Assembly: GCA_036389255.1 (NCBI GenBank)
Contig: DASVQI010000038.1
Location: forward strand, 274,742-338,741
Direction of reading: 5' to 3'
Origin: JACVRN01 sp036389255
GTDB taxonomy: Bacteria > Acidobacteriota > Blastocatellia > Pyrinomonadales > Pyrinomonadaceae
DNA: 64,000 nt
The notes beneath the pieces are model-generated. The model ran no database searches. It saw only the letters and a program-made list of their open reading frames with translations, and was not told where the DNA came from. A program made the position numbers and the translations under genes. Shown here one piece after another: positions 1-8,187 of the stretch. The first letter of the stretch is position 1. Each line of letters starts with the position of its first letter.

Positions 1-2
1 AT

Positions 3-1421
3 CTATAAAGTTCGCCCCCAAAGCTCCGGCGTTGCGCCGCTCATGGCGGAACGGAACTGGCCCGCGTCCGTGCGGCGGCGGCTGATGTTCTCTTCCGTAG
101 TCTCGCTTGTCACGACTTCGTACAGAACCGCCTCCTTGCCGGGCTGCTTGCGCAAGATTCGCCCGAGACGCTGTATGTGCTCGCGCGAAGAGCCTGAGCC
201 GGACAGGACTACGGCCACGGAAGCTTCAGGAATATTGACCCCTTCGTTCAGGACTTTCGAGGTCGCAAGCGCGAGCACGCGGCCTTGGTTGAAGGCTTCG
301 AGCCATTCCCTTCGCTCCTTGATTCCCGTCTGGTGCGTGATGGCCGGAATCCAGAACTTCTCGGAAATCTGATAGACCATCTCGTTCTCTGCGGTGAAGA
401 CGAGCGTGCGGTCTTTGCTGTGTCGGCGCAGAAGGTCGCCCAGCACTCTGAGCTTCGATTCCGTTCCGAGAGCGATACGCTTCTGCTCCCTGTAAGCCAT
501 CATGGCGCGTCTTCCTTCTTCGCTCCGCGCGCTCTGCGCAATGAATAGCTGCCAGCCGTGCAGGCTGCTCAAAGAGATGTGCTTGTCGGTTAAAAACTTT
601 CTGAAGACGGCGCGCTCACTTTCGTAACGCTCGCGCTCTTCCTTTGAGAGCTTCACCTCAACGCGCACAAGCTGGTAGTCGGCCAGATACTCTCCCGCAA
701 GCTCGTGCGCCTCTCGCCTGTACACGGTCGGGCCAATCAACTGCTGTAAATCCTCTTCGCTTCCGTCCCCGCGCTCGGGCGTAGCCGTCAGGCCCAGACG
801 AAAAGGCGCAATCGCCATCTCGGACGCGTAGCGATGCACGCTCGCGGGCAGGTGATGGCACTCGTCAAAGATTATGAAGCCGAACTGATTGCCCAGCCGC
901 TCCATGAAGCGAAAGGCCGAAGCATAGGTCGTCACCGTCAGCGCGCCTATCTCGTAATAGCCCCCGCCAATCAGGCCCACCTCCGCCTGAAAACATGAGA
1001 GCAGAATGTCGTACCACTGATTCATCAAATCAATCGTGGGCACGACTACAAGAGTTGAGCGCTGCACCTGCGCGATTGCTATCTGCGCCACCAAGCTCTT
1101 GCCTGCTCCGGTAGGCAGCACAACCACGCCGCAACGCCCTGCGCGCCGCCACTCGGCTATAGCCTCCTCCTGATACGGCCTCGGCTCGAAAAGAAGCTTC
1201 GTGGGGAAATCAAACTCGTGATAACCGCGCGCCCTGTCTTCAAACTCCAGCCCGCCCCGTACAAGCTCCCTGACAACCTGCCTGTAGGCCCACGCGGGAG
1301 CCCGCCATCGCAACACCCTCTCGTCCCACCGGAAAGCCGCAGGCACAGCAAAATCAAGCTCCGCCCCATCCAGCAGCAGCGTCCCTGCTTCAAACCTCAA
1401 TGTCAGTTGTGCGGGATTCAT
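3..1421 (-). CDS. XPB/UvsW-type DEAD/DEAH-box helicase
   Basis: This is a complete 472-residue superfamily 2 helicase; its stop codon lies at the very edge of the window. A P-loop PTGAGKS sits at residues 103-109, preceded by an RPYQ-type motif at 81-84. The DExH box reads DECHH (186-190), motif III is TATP (212-215), and motif VI QRLGRILRK starts near residue 417. An N-terminal region of about 75 residues precedes the RecA-like lobes, as in XPB/RAD25-like bacterial helicases. The family unwinds duplex DNA with ATP and is linked to repair or recombination; the substrate here is unknown. It follows the ssb and annealing-protein genes on the same strand, so a shared DNA-processing role is plausible but inferred. 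Confidence 0.88.
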   Translation of the reverse strand: MNPAQLTLRFEAGTLLLDGAELDFAVPAAFRWDERVLRWRAPAWAYRQVVRELVRGGLEFEDRARGYHEFDFPTKLLFEPRPYQEEAIAEWRRAGRCGVVVLPTGAGKSLVAQIAIAQVQRSTLVVVPTIDLMNQWYDILLSCFQAEVGLIGGGYYEIGALTVTTYASAFRFMERLGNQFGFIIFDECHHLPASVHRYASEMAIAPFRLGLTATPERGDGSEEDLQQLIGPTVYRREAHELAGEYLADYQLVRVEVKLSKEERERYESERAVFRKFLTDKHISLSSLHGWQLFIAQSARSEEGRRAMMAYREQKRIALGTESKLRVLGDLLRRHSKDRTLVFTAENEMVYQISEKFWIPAITHQTGIKERREWLEAFNQGRVLALATSKVLNEGVNIPEASVAVVLSGSGSSREHIQRLGRILRKQPGKEAVLYEVVTSETTEENISRRRTDAGQFRSAMSGATPELWGRTL

Positions 1422-1489
1422 ACGCGCCGAGAGTACAACAAATGGGACGCGAACGCGCCGAATAAATCGTGGGCGGATTGAGCAGCCAT

Positions 1490-1521
1490 AAAAATCTTCC
1501 CTGATAGCGGCTCAGATTTTT
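1490..1521 (-). terminator. Weak A/T-rich hairpin after the annealing-protein gene
   Basis: An 8-nt inverted repeat (AAAAATCT and AGATTTTT) with a 16-nt loop overlaps the stop codon of the upstream gene. It could be a weak terminator or an intercistronic hairpin. The stem is short and A/T-rich, so support is modest. Confidence 0.3.
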
Positions 1522-2512
1522 ACGCGGCCTGCTGCTTGGCGATTCTACCGTTGAGGAAGGCCAGCACTTCGCGCTTTTGACTCTGCGAGAGGCTGTCAAT
1601 CCTGCCCTCACCGAACTTCTTCTGTAGCCAATCCTCAAGCTGCTCTTCAGTTTTCCCGAGCGAGCGGCAGGCCGCTAAGATAGCGGGCCGCAAGTCCGGC
1701 TCTTCGTTCACGGCTACAGGCCGGGCGGAGGAAAATCCGCTTTCAACCGTAGCCTCGCGCACGTTGTTTCTGTTGAATGAATTGTCTCTGGCGTCAACGG
1801 GCGCTGCCGTTACAGGGATGGTCACGAGGTCTTCAACGTCCTGCGTGAAGAACTCCGAGGCGTTGACGGCCAGCAGAGTCGCCGCTACGAGCGCACGCTT
1901 CTGGCTCATCTTCTGTATGGTGTTGACTTGGTCGGCAATGTCCGGGTTGAAGATGCGCCCGACCGTCTGGCCTTCGATTGCGGCATCGCCGCTATTGAAT
2001 TTAGCGCCGCAGCCGCCCTTCTTCTTAAAACATATCCAGCCGCCGCCGTATTCCTCGCGCCCCTTTATGATGGCGGCCTGCGAGCAGACGGGGCAGACTC
2101 TCTGGGCTTCGCGGTAGCGGTACTTGGTTTCGCGCGAGTTGCAGGAGGCGTCGGCTTCGGCCACCAGCAGGTCGCCGCGATAAAGCTGGCAGCGATATAG
2201 ATAGTAGAAGAAGGGCTCGCCGTCGTGCAGCGCTCCCGTCCAGTCTTCTATGCGCTCTATGACCTGAAAGCGCGTGGAGAGGCCGAAGAAGGTCGTGAGC
2301 TTTTCGGCTCCCGGCTTGAGAAGCGTCAGCTTCTCCGTGCCCGGAATCGTCCCGTAGTCAATGTCGCGCCTGAGCACACGGCTGACGAACTCCGTGATGG
2401 TGTTGTAGCGCTCCACGGCCAGCTCTATGGACATGGCCGGCATGAACTGCGATTGATCCAGCGTTGCAAGCACGCCCGCCACGTCCGGCGTCTCTGAAGC
2501 TTTATCGGTCAT
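1520..2512 (-). CDS. Putative single-strand annealing/recombination protein with zinc ribbon
   Basis: The protein has 330 residues from the ATG at 2512, which has GGAGA about 11 nt upstream; an upstream non-ATG start would add 22 residues. Cys140, Cys143, Cys161 and Cys168 form a likely zinc ribbon. Residues 199-229 carry a conserved-looking block (IQKMSQKRALVAATL, then FFTQDVEDL). To my recollection this resembles a segment in phage and plasmid proteins related to ERF/Sak-type annealing proteins. Residues 230-275 are low complexity and a helical C-terminal domain follows. The gene lies immediately downstream of ssb, the usual partner of annealing proteins. The family assignment is inference; it could equally be an uncharacterised ssb-linked DNA-binding protein. 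Confidence 0.45.
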   Translation of the reverse strand: MTDKASETPDVAGVLATLDQSQFMPAMSIELAVERYNTITEFVSRVLRRDIDYGTIPGTEKLTLLKPGAEKLTTFFGLSTRFQVIERIEDWTGALHDGEPFFYYLYRCQLYRGDLLVAEADASCNSRETKYRYREAQRVCPVCSQAAIIKGREEYGGGWICFKKKGGCGAKFNSGDAAIEGQTVGRIFNPDIADQVNTIQKMSQKRALVAATLLAVNASEFFTQDVEDLVTIPVTAAPVDARDNSFNRNNVREATVESGFSSARPVAVNEEPDLRPAILAACRSLGKTEEQLEDWLQKKFGEGRIDSLSQSQKREVLAFLNGRIAKQQAA

Positions 2513-2588
2513 AGTTATTCTCTTCTCCGGGCGGATTTCAGATTTGCTCACGAAGGCCGAGGCGCTCCGGCCTTCCACTCAGAGCCTG

Positions 2589-3053
2589 TTAAAAAGGTAT
2601 CTCGTCCTCGTCTACTTCGGCCGCCTGCGCGGCGCGATTGCCTGCCGTGATGCGTCCGCCGCCTATGGAGCCTTCGCCTACGGCTGCGGCTGCGCGCACG
2701 GGAATGCCTTCGCCGCCAGCGCCGCTCGCCGAGTCTATGAAGTGAACGTCCGTCGCGTTGACTTCCAACGTGTAGCGCTGTTTGCCGTCACGGTCTTGCC
2801 ACTCTTCTATGTGCAGGCGTCCCTCTACGTAGACGCTGCGCCCCTTGGAGAGATACTTCGAGACGGTTTCGGCCTGCTTGCCCCAGACGGTGACGCGGAA
2901 CCACGTAGTAAAGTCCTGCTGCATCCCGTTCTTGTCCTTGCGCTTCTCGTTCGAAGCCATGGTGAAGGAGCAGACGGCCGTGCCCTGCGGCGTATAGCGC
3001 AGCTCCGGGTCTTTGCCCAGATTGCCCACGATAGTAATCTTGTTAAATGACAT
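2589..3053 (-). CDS. ssb: Single-stranded DNA-binding protein
   Basis: A 154-residue SSB begins at the ATG at 3053 with AGGA upstream; an upstream non-ATG start would add 54 residues without homology. The OB fold spans about residues 1-108 (starting MSFNKITIVGNLGKDPELRY). A Gly/Ala-rich linker follows, and the acidic tip DEDEIPF recruits partner proteins in this family. It coats ssDNA during replication and repair. The next gene on the strand, 76 nt away, is a probable annealing protein, so the two may form a small recombination operon. Confidence 0.95.
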   Translation of the reverse strand: MSFNKITIVGNLGKDPELRYTPQGTAVCSFTMASNEKRKDKNGMQQDFTTWFRVTVWGKQAETVSKYLSKGRSVYVEGRLHIEEWQDRDGKQRYTLEVNATDVHFIDSASGAGGEGIPVRAAAAVGEGSIGGGRITAGNRAAQAAEVDEDEIPF

Positions 3054-3474
3054 CTTCTTTTTTCCTCGCTTCAGTTTTTCTTCCGGCGCACACACGCACG
3101 CCCTTGTTGCAAGCGTGAAACATCGTACCACAGGCAAAGGCCGTTGTACATGGATGATTGGGCTGAGAACTTTTTGAGAACTCTTTAAGAAGTTTCTGAG
3201 GACGCAGGCGCTCACTTAACTGTATTTAACTACACGCGCCCAGACATCTCTATAACTGGTCGTGGATTTGTCCTACCGGGCTGCGAATTGCTTCTCAGCC
3301 TTCCTGACAATCTATTAACAATTATGTTTCGCCAGCAATAGCGAGACCGCGCTCCCGCGCGCTCCAACTCTCTGCGCATCAAGAGCTTTCTGAAGATGGC
3401 TTATATGCGTCTCTGCAACCTCGACCCTCAGGAGCAGAAGTGCTTCGGTCTCCTGAGTCTTTGTAGGAGAAACT
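3054..3474. other. Divergent intergenic region between ssb and the secreted protein gene
   Basis: This 421-bp gap separates ssb (minus) from the secreted-protein gene (plus). Short reading frames cross it, but none has a convincing start or conserved content. It should hold both promoters; I see no clean consensus pair. The only structured element is a hairpin next to the plus-strand gene, listed separately. Confidence 0.5.
3427..3457 (+). promoter_or_regulatory. 5'UTR hairpin before the secreted protein gene
   Basis: A perfect 8-bp stem (CTCAGGAG / CTCCTGAG) with a 15-nt loop lies just upstream of the Shine-Dalgarno TAGGAG and start at 3475. A TCTTTGT stretch follows it. It could be an attenuator, an mRNA-stability element or a chance palindrome. 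Confidence 0.3.
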
Positions 3475-4281
3475 ATGAAAAAGATTCTGTCCCTTCGCAA
3501 CGCCGTTTGCCTCTTTACACTCATGCTTGGCATAGCATTGTTCAGTCCTCAGGCGGCCAGCGCTCAACAAACCTCTCAAGTGGTCACGGCGGTTCCCCTC
3601 TACAGGTTTATTGTGCCCGACGCCAACCAAGGTTATTTTCTAACCCCTAACTATCAGGAAGGCATTAACCGTGGCTACTACTATAACGCCACCGTCGGCG
3701 GTATTCTTATTCCACCGGGGCCAGGCTGGACTCCGGCTCCGGGTCAGTATGTGGTTCCCATGCATCGCTGGCGCGTCAGACACAGAGCCGGTACTAACTA
3801 CTATTACTCCGCCGACATCTATCCCAGCCTTACGTCCAATTCCGAAAATACATATGAGGGACTGATGGGCTATGCGCTGCATCCGACCGACCCTAACTTT
3901 GGCTTCAACAGGTTTGCCCTTCACCTCTGGTACAGCCAGACCAACGGCTACTACTATACTCCGAACGGCAGCCTGACTGTTCCACCGGCGCGGCCAAACT
4001 CCTCTTATAACTGGCAGGGCGTAGCCTATATCCTGCCCAATGCTCCCCAGACTCCGTTCGTCACCTGCGGCGTCAGGGAGGGCTGCTTCACGTTTCTTTC
4101 ACCGCCCGCCGCGCCGGTTTGCAACGCCGACCAGGAGCAGGCGTGCTACAACGACGGGGGGATGTGGAATTCCGACAACTGCTCTTGCAGTTATATAACC
4201 CCGCCGGGGGGGGGCGGGGATGACCCGAAACAGTGTCAACCGGGCATGATTTGTCCTGAGACGCCATACAATCCGCAGTAA
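3475..4281 (+). CDS. Secreted Tyr-rich repeat protein (DUF5648-like repeats)
   Basis: A 268-residue protein with a clear signal peptide: MKK, a hydrophobic core, then AASA before QQTS near residue 31. The mature part has three related modules of the form (L/M)(Y/H)R(F/W)...YF/YYxxxxY, near residues 42-66, 95-115 and 143-160, resembling the DUF5648-type repeat of secreted bacterial proteins. The C-terminus is Cys-rich (at least eight Cys from about residue 198), contains a poly-Gly run, and may be disulfide-stabilised. TAGGAG stands at good distance before the ATG. A terminator follows at 4320-4370. Function is unknown; an extracellular or surface role is inferred. Confidence 0.75.
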   Translation: MKKILSLRNAVCLFTLMLGIALFSPQAASAQQTSQVVTAVPLYRFIVPDANQGYFLTPNYQEGINRGYYYNATVGGILIPPGPGWTPAPGQYVVPMHRWRVRHRAGTNYYYSADIYPSLTSNSENTYEGLMGYALHPTDPNFGFNRFALHLWYSQTNGYYYTPNGSLTVPPARPNSSYNWQGVAYILPNAPQTPFVTCGVREGCFTFLSPPAAPVCNADQEQACYNDGGMWNSDNCSCSYITPPGGGGDDPKQCQPGMICPETPYNPQ

Positions 4282-4319
4282 GGATAGCGAGATTAGTCTG
4301 GCCTTGGTCGGATGATTCG

Positions 4320-4370
4320 AAGAGCGTGGCAGAACTGCGTCGTTAAGGCTCAGGTCTGCTACGCTCTTTT
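4320..4370. terminator. Bidirectional Rho-independent terminator
   Basis: A 14-bp stem (4320-4333 pairing with 4355-4368, one G-T pair) ends in TTTT on the plus strand. It lies between convergent genes ending at 4281 and 4423, as expected of a shared terminator. Confidence 0.7.
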
Positions 4371-4422
4371 GTATCTTCAGGGTGATTATAAAGGAAGCAA
4401 TTCAGTGGAGAATAATGGCGCT

Positions 4423-6240
4423 TCAAAAACGGCTTTTCCCCGGCGCAAGCCGGGTGAAGCCTATGCGCCGCAGCAGGCCCGTGAATCGTGTGTCCGACCT
4501 CAGAGCCTCAAGCTCCGGGCCGACGTTGAGCCACATCAGAAAGTCATTCCGCTCTTCATAGGTCTTGCGCAGCCAGAAGAGCGCCTTTTCTCTCTCGCCC
4601 AATCCTAAATATGTTATAGCTATCCCGTAAGGCGAGACGTACTTTTTCTCAGAGGTTTCCAGCAGTTCTTTAAGCACTTTGGCAGCCTCGTCACGCCTGC
4701 CCGCAGCCCCGTACGAATAGCCCAAAAATCCGAGGATTGAGTAAGCTTCATTATCCAATTGCCAGGCCAGTTCAAATTCAGCTACGGCGTTGGGCAGATC
4801 ACCGCTCGCCAGATAACTACAACCCAGCGTCAGGTGGGCCGGGCAGTAGCCCGGGTCTAGCTCTATCGCCTTCTTTATTTGCCGGACTGATTGCTCATAC
4901 TCACCCATGAGGAATAGAACCGTCCCTAGATTTATGTTGCTCTGTAGCGACATGGGATCAAACTTTAAGGAGAGCTTATACTCCTCAAAGGCTTCATTGA
5001 ACCGTCCGGTAAACATCAAGTACTCGCCGTAGCGCTTATGTGACATCGCATTGCCGGGATTAAGCTCTATGGCACGCTTGAACTCGCTTTCAGCCCCCTC
5101 CCAATCATGATCGTAATACATCTTGAGTAAGCCGAAGGAGGCGTGAGCTTCGGCCAGCAGGTCGTCAATCTCCACCGCCTTGACGGCTGCGGCTCTGGCT
5201 TTGGGCAGGACTTCAGCCGGAGGCAGGTAGAGATTGGAAAGCCTGTGATACGCATCGGCCAGACCAGCGTAAGCCAGAGCGTAGTTAGGGTCATGCTCAA
5301 TCGCCTGTTGAAAATAGTCTATACCCTTTTCCACTCCCTCCCTTGTGTACTTGTTCCAGAAGAAGCGTCCCATCAGGTAGAGGCGATATGCTTTCGTGTG
5401 TTCCGTGTAACGCCTGGTTAGAAGCTCCTGTACCTTGCTGGTCAGTTTGATTCGCAGGTTATAAGCTATCTCCCAAGCAATCTCTTCTTGAACTTCCAGA
5501 ATATCGGAAGATTTGCGATTATACTGCGCGCCCCAGATGGCCCAGCCTCCGGTCACGTCAACCAGTTCCGTTCTGATAATCAATCTTTCGTCATAGCTCA
5601 GAATCCTGCCCGTCAATACGGCCCGCACTCCCAGCTCGCGCCCGGCCTCTCGCGGATTAACTTTCAGCCCCTTGTAGTTGAAGACTGTCGAGCGCGCCAT
5701 GACTCTCAGGTGGGATAGCTGCGAAAGACTGTTGATGATGCTCTCGGTAATTCCGTCGGCCAGATATTCGCCGTTTTGATCGGCGCTGGCATTGATGAAT
5801 GGCAGGATTGCCAGAGAGTTGACGACCTCTTCGGAGGTACTGGCTGCGTGCTCGTCGCCGGGCGCGGGCCGGGCCTGAGCGCCCTTTATTTCCGGTGCGG
5901 AATCTTCCTGCTCCGGCGTTTTGACCGGCGCAATAAAACGATACCCGCGCTTGGCTACCGTCTCTATAAACAGATGCTTGCTCTCTCTTTTACCCAGAAC
6001 TTTCCGCAGCGTAAAAATATTCTGAGTCAGGTTGCCCTCTTCCACAAAGGTATCAGGCCAGACGGCATCCATAATCTCGGACTTCTCTACCAGATGCCCG
6101 CTCCGCTCCACCAGCAACAGGAGTATGTCGAAGGCTTTCGGTGACAGAGGGACGAGCGCCCCGTCGCAAAACAGCACTCGCTCTTCGGCATCTATGCGAA
6201 AAGGGCTGAACTCGTAGCTGTGCTCGATTCGGGTGCTCAT
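4423..6240 (-). CDS. Winged-helix transcriptional regulator with FlgO-like and TPR domains
   Basis: The 605-residue protein starts with an OmpR/CadC-type winged helix (about 1-106, ending ETVAKRGYRF). A linker precedes a FlgO/adenylate-cyclase-associated type domain (about 140-270, containing SLAILPFINAS). Roughly eight TPR-like helical repeats fill residues 280-590. No membrane segment is visible, unlike CadC proper. Architectures like this are abundant in Acidobacteriota and are thought to sense signals by protein-protein contacts; target and ligand are unknown. It stands alone, divergent from rnz, with about 240 bp between the start codons for promoters. Confidence 0.82.
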   Translation of the reverse strand: MSTRIEHSYEFSPFRIDAEERVLFCDGALVPLSPKAFDILLLLVERSGHLVEKSEIMDAVWPDTFVEEGNLTQNIFTLRKVLGKRESKHLFIETVAKRGYRFIAPVKTPEQEDSAPEIKGAQARPAPGDEHAASTSEEVVNSLAILPFINASADQNGEYLADGITESIINSLSQLSHLRVMARSTVFNYKGLKVNPREAGRELGVRAVLTGRILSYDERLIIRTELVDVTGGWAIWGAQYNRKSSDILEVQEEIAWEIAYNLRIKLTSKVQELLTRRYTEHTKAYRLYLMGRFFWNKYTREGVEKGIDYFQQAIEHDPNYALAYAGLADAYHRLSNLYLPPAEVLPKARAAAVKAVEIDDLLAEAHASFGLLKMYYDHDWEGAESEFKRAIELNPGNAMSHKRYGEYLMFTGRFNEAFEEYKLSLKFDPMSLQSNINLGTVLFLMGEYEQSVRQIKKAIELDPGYCPAHLTLGCSYLASGDLPNAVAEFELAWQLDNEAYSILGFLGYSYGAAGRRDEAAKVLKELLETSEKKYVSPYGIAITYLGLGEREKALFWLRKTYEERNDFLMWLNVGPELEALRSDTRFTGLLRRIGFTRLAPGKSRF

Positions 6241-6484
6241 AAAGACGCTATGACTGAGCTTGAGGGACTATTCGGCTTCTGAAATTTTCAGCCATTCCCG
6301 TTGTTAGAAAAGATGAAGCCGCAGAAGGAGTGGCATCGCTTCTCTCAGGGGTGAAGGAAATCCTATTACAAAACTGTCTGTAAGACAATATAGCGACTGC
6401 TAAATCTGCTTTTGCAACGCTCACCATCCTACACTTATCCCCGATTGCTCTTTGCCGTCTCTTCAAGTAAGTTTGTTGTTGAGT

Positions 6485-7432
6485 ATGGAAGTAACTTTTC
6501 TAGGGACAAGCGCGGGCGTGCCTACGAGGCAACGCAATGTGTCTGCGGTCGCGTTGAGGCTGCCGGAGCGAGGCGAGGCTTGGCTCTTCGACTGCGGCGA
6601 GGGCACGCAGCAGCAGATTCTTCGCAGTGACTTGAAGTTCAGCCAGCTAGCCCGCATCTTCATCACGCACATGCACGGAGACCATTTCTTCGGCCTGCCC
6701 GGACTGCTCGCCACGGGCGGCATGGCCGGGCACGTCGAGCGCATGGAGATTTACGGCCCGCCGGAGGTGGAGACGTTCGTGCGCGAGAGCTTTCGTCTTT
6801 CCGAAGGCCGCTTCGGTTACGAACTGAGCATTCACGCCGTTAAAGAAGGTCTGGTCTACGAGGACAAGGATTTCACAGTCACTTGCAGGCAGCTCAAGCA
6901 TCGCATCCCTGCCTTCGGCTACAGAGTCACGGAGCAAGAGCGCCCCGGCGCTTTCGACGTGGAGAAGGCACGCGCTCTTGGCATTCCTTCCGGCCCCCTT
7001 TACGGCAGGCTGAAGAACGGCGAGACGGTCACTCTGCCGGACGGGCGCACCTTTGACGGTCGTGACTTCTGCGGGCCGCTCAAGCCCGGACGCTCCTTCG
7101 TCTATTGCACCGACACCATCTATTGCAAGAGCGCGGTGGAGTTGGCGCGTGGCGCGGACGTGCTGGTTCACGAAGCGACCTACGCCGTCTGCGACGAAGA
7201 CCTTGCGCGGCGCAGTCTTCATTCCACTACCGAGATGGCCGCGCGCGTGGCAATGGAAGCGGGAGTCAGTCAACTGCTGATTACGCACTTCAGCCCGCGC
7301 TATGCTCCGGGCGGCGCTGTAGAGCCAGAAGAGCTTTTAAGAGAAGCGCGCGACACGTTCCCGAACACGCTTATGGCCCGCGACTTTTTCACCTACGAGA
7401 TACCCAGAAGAGCGGCGACAAGTGACAGTTGA
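6485..7432 (+). CDS. rnz: Ribonuclease Z
   Basis: A 315-residue metallo-beta-lactamase-fold endonuclease that matures tRNA 3' ends. The frame is open from a TTG at 6452, but the ATG at 6485 gives the canonical start MEVTFLGTSAGVPT. The zinc motif HMHGDH lies at residues 62-67. DTIYC and VHEAT occur further on, and ITHFSPRY is the conserved C-terminal His motif. The last residues (TSDS) and stop are read from a heptad-like string ACAAGTGACAGTTGACAGG. The gene overlaps the following methyltransferase by 11 nt. Confidence 0.94.
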   Translation: MEVTFLGTSAGVPTRQRNVSAVALRLPERGEAWLFDCGEGTQQQILRSDLKFSQLARIFITHMHGDHFFGLPGLLATGGMAGHVERMEIYGPPEVETFVRESFRLSEGRFGYELSIHAVKEGLVYEDKDFTVTCRQLKHRIPAFGYRVTEQERPGAFDVEKARALGIPSGPLYGRLKNGETVTLPDGRTFDGRDFCGPLKPGRSFVYCTDTIYCKSAVELARGADVLVHEATYAVCDEDLARRSLHSTTEMAARVAMEAGVSQLLITHFSPRYAPGGAVEPEELLREARDTFPNTLMARDFFTYEIPRRAATSDS

Positions 7433-8180
7433 CAGGATAAGAGCCTCTTCCGGCGCATCATACGACGCCTTCTCGTGGTGCTATGAGCGCCACTGGTGCG
7501 AGGAGGTTCCGCCAGCGATTTTCACCGTGATAGAGCGGCTGCTGTTGCCTTCGCTCAAAGCCGGGAGCCGGATTCTAGACCTGTGCTGCGGGACGGGCTA
7601 CACGGCTGCGCGGCTTGAGCGTATGGGTTACAGCGTCACCGGTCTGGACGCGTCCGCGAAGATGCTAAGCTTCGCAAAGCGACACGCGCCGCGCTCGCGC
7701 TTCGTGTTGGCGGACGCGCGCTCGTTCAACCTGCCTCAATCATTCGACGCCGCCCTGTCCACCTTCGACAGCCTCAATCACCTGATGACGCTCGAAGAAC
7801 TCCGGGCGGCTATGGCTTGCGTGCATAGCTCGCTTGCGCCCGGTGGCCTCTTCCTCTTCGACATGAATATGGAGAGCGGGTTTCTCAATCACTGGGCGGA
7901 CTATTTCTCCATCGTAGAGAAGGACGAGGCTTGCATACTGCGGGGCCATTACGACCGGGAAGAGAAGGTTGGCCGCTACGACATAACCATGTTTCGCCGC
8001 CATAGCGAATCGTGGGAGCGCTCGGACACGGTGATTACCGAGAGATGTTATTCGATGAAAGAGATTAAGGGAGCGCTCAGACAATCGGGCTTCGCAGAAC
8101 TGTCTGTCTTCGACGCCGAGCGCGACATGGGACTCGCAGACCACACCGGAAGAAAATTCTTCATGGCGCGGCGCGACTGA
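7422..8180 (+). CDS. Class I SAM-dependent methyltransferase
   Basis: A 252-residue methyltransferase starts with GTG inside the end of rnz. Motif I ILDLCCGTGY lies at residues 51-60, followed by VTGLDASAKML and a FDAALSTFDSLNHL motif. It belongs to the UbiE/YcgJ-like Methyltransf_25 group; the substrate is unknown. The 11-nt overlap suggests translational coupling with RNase Z, though a link to RNA is unproven. The start codon itself comes from the heptad-like array at the rnz terminus. Confidence 0.8.
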   Translation: MTVDRIRASSGASYDAFSWCYERHWCEEVPPAIFTVIERLLLPSLKAGSRILDLCCGTGYTAARLERMGYSVTGLDASAKMLSFAKRHAPRSRFVLADARSFNLPQSFDAALSTFDSLNHLMTLEELRAAMACVHSSLAPGGLFLFDMNMESGFLNHWADYFSIVEKDEACILRGHYDREEKVGRYDITMFRRHSESWERSDTVITERCYSMKEIKGALRQSGFAELSVFDAERDMGLADHTGRKFFMARRD

Positions 8181-8187
8181 AAAAGAT

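Noticed and set aside
3315..3630. Two overlapping minus-strand frames of 72-83 codons upstream of the secreted protein gene
   Set aside because: They overlap the signal-peptide region of the plus-strand gene, lack a Shine-Dalgarno and show no conserved sequence.
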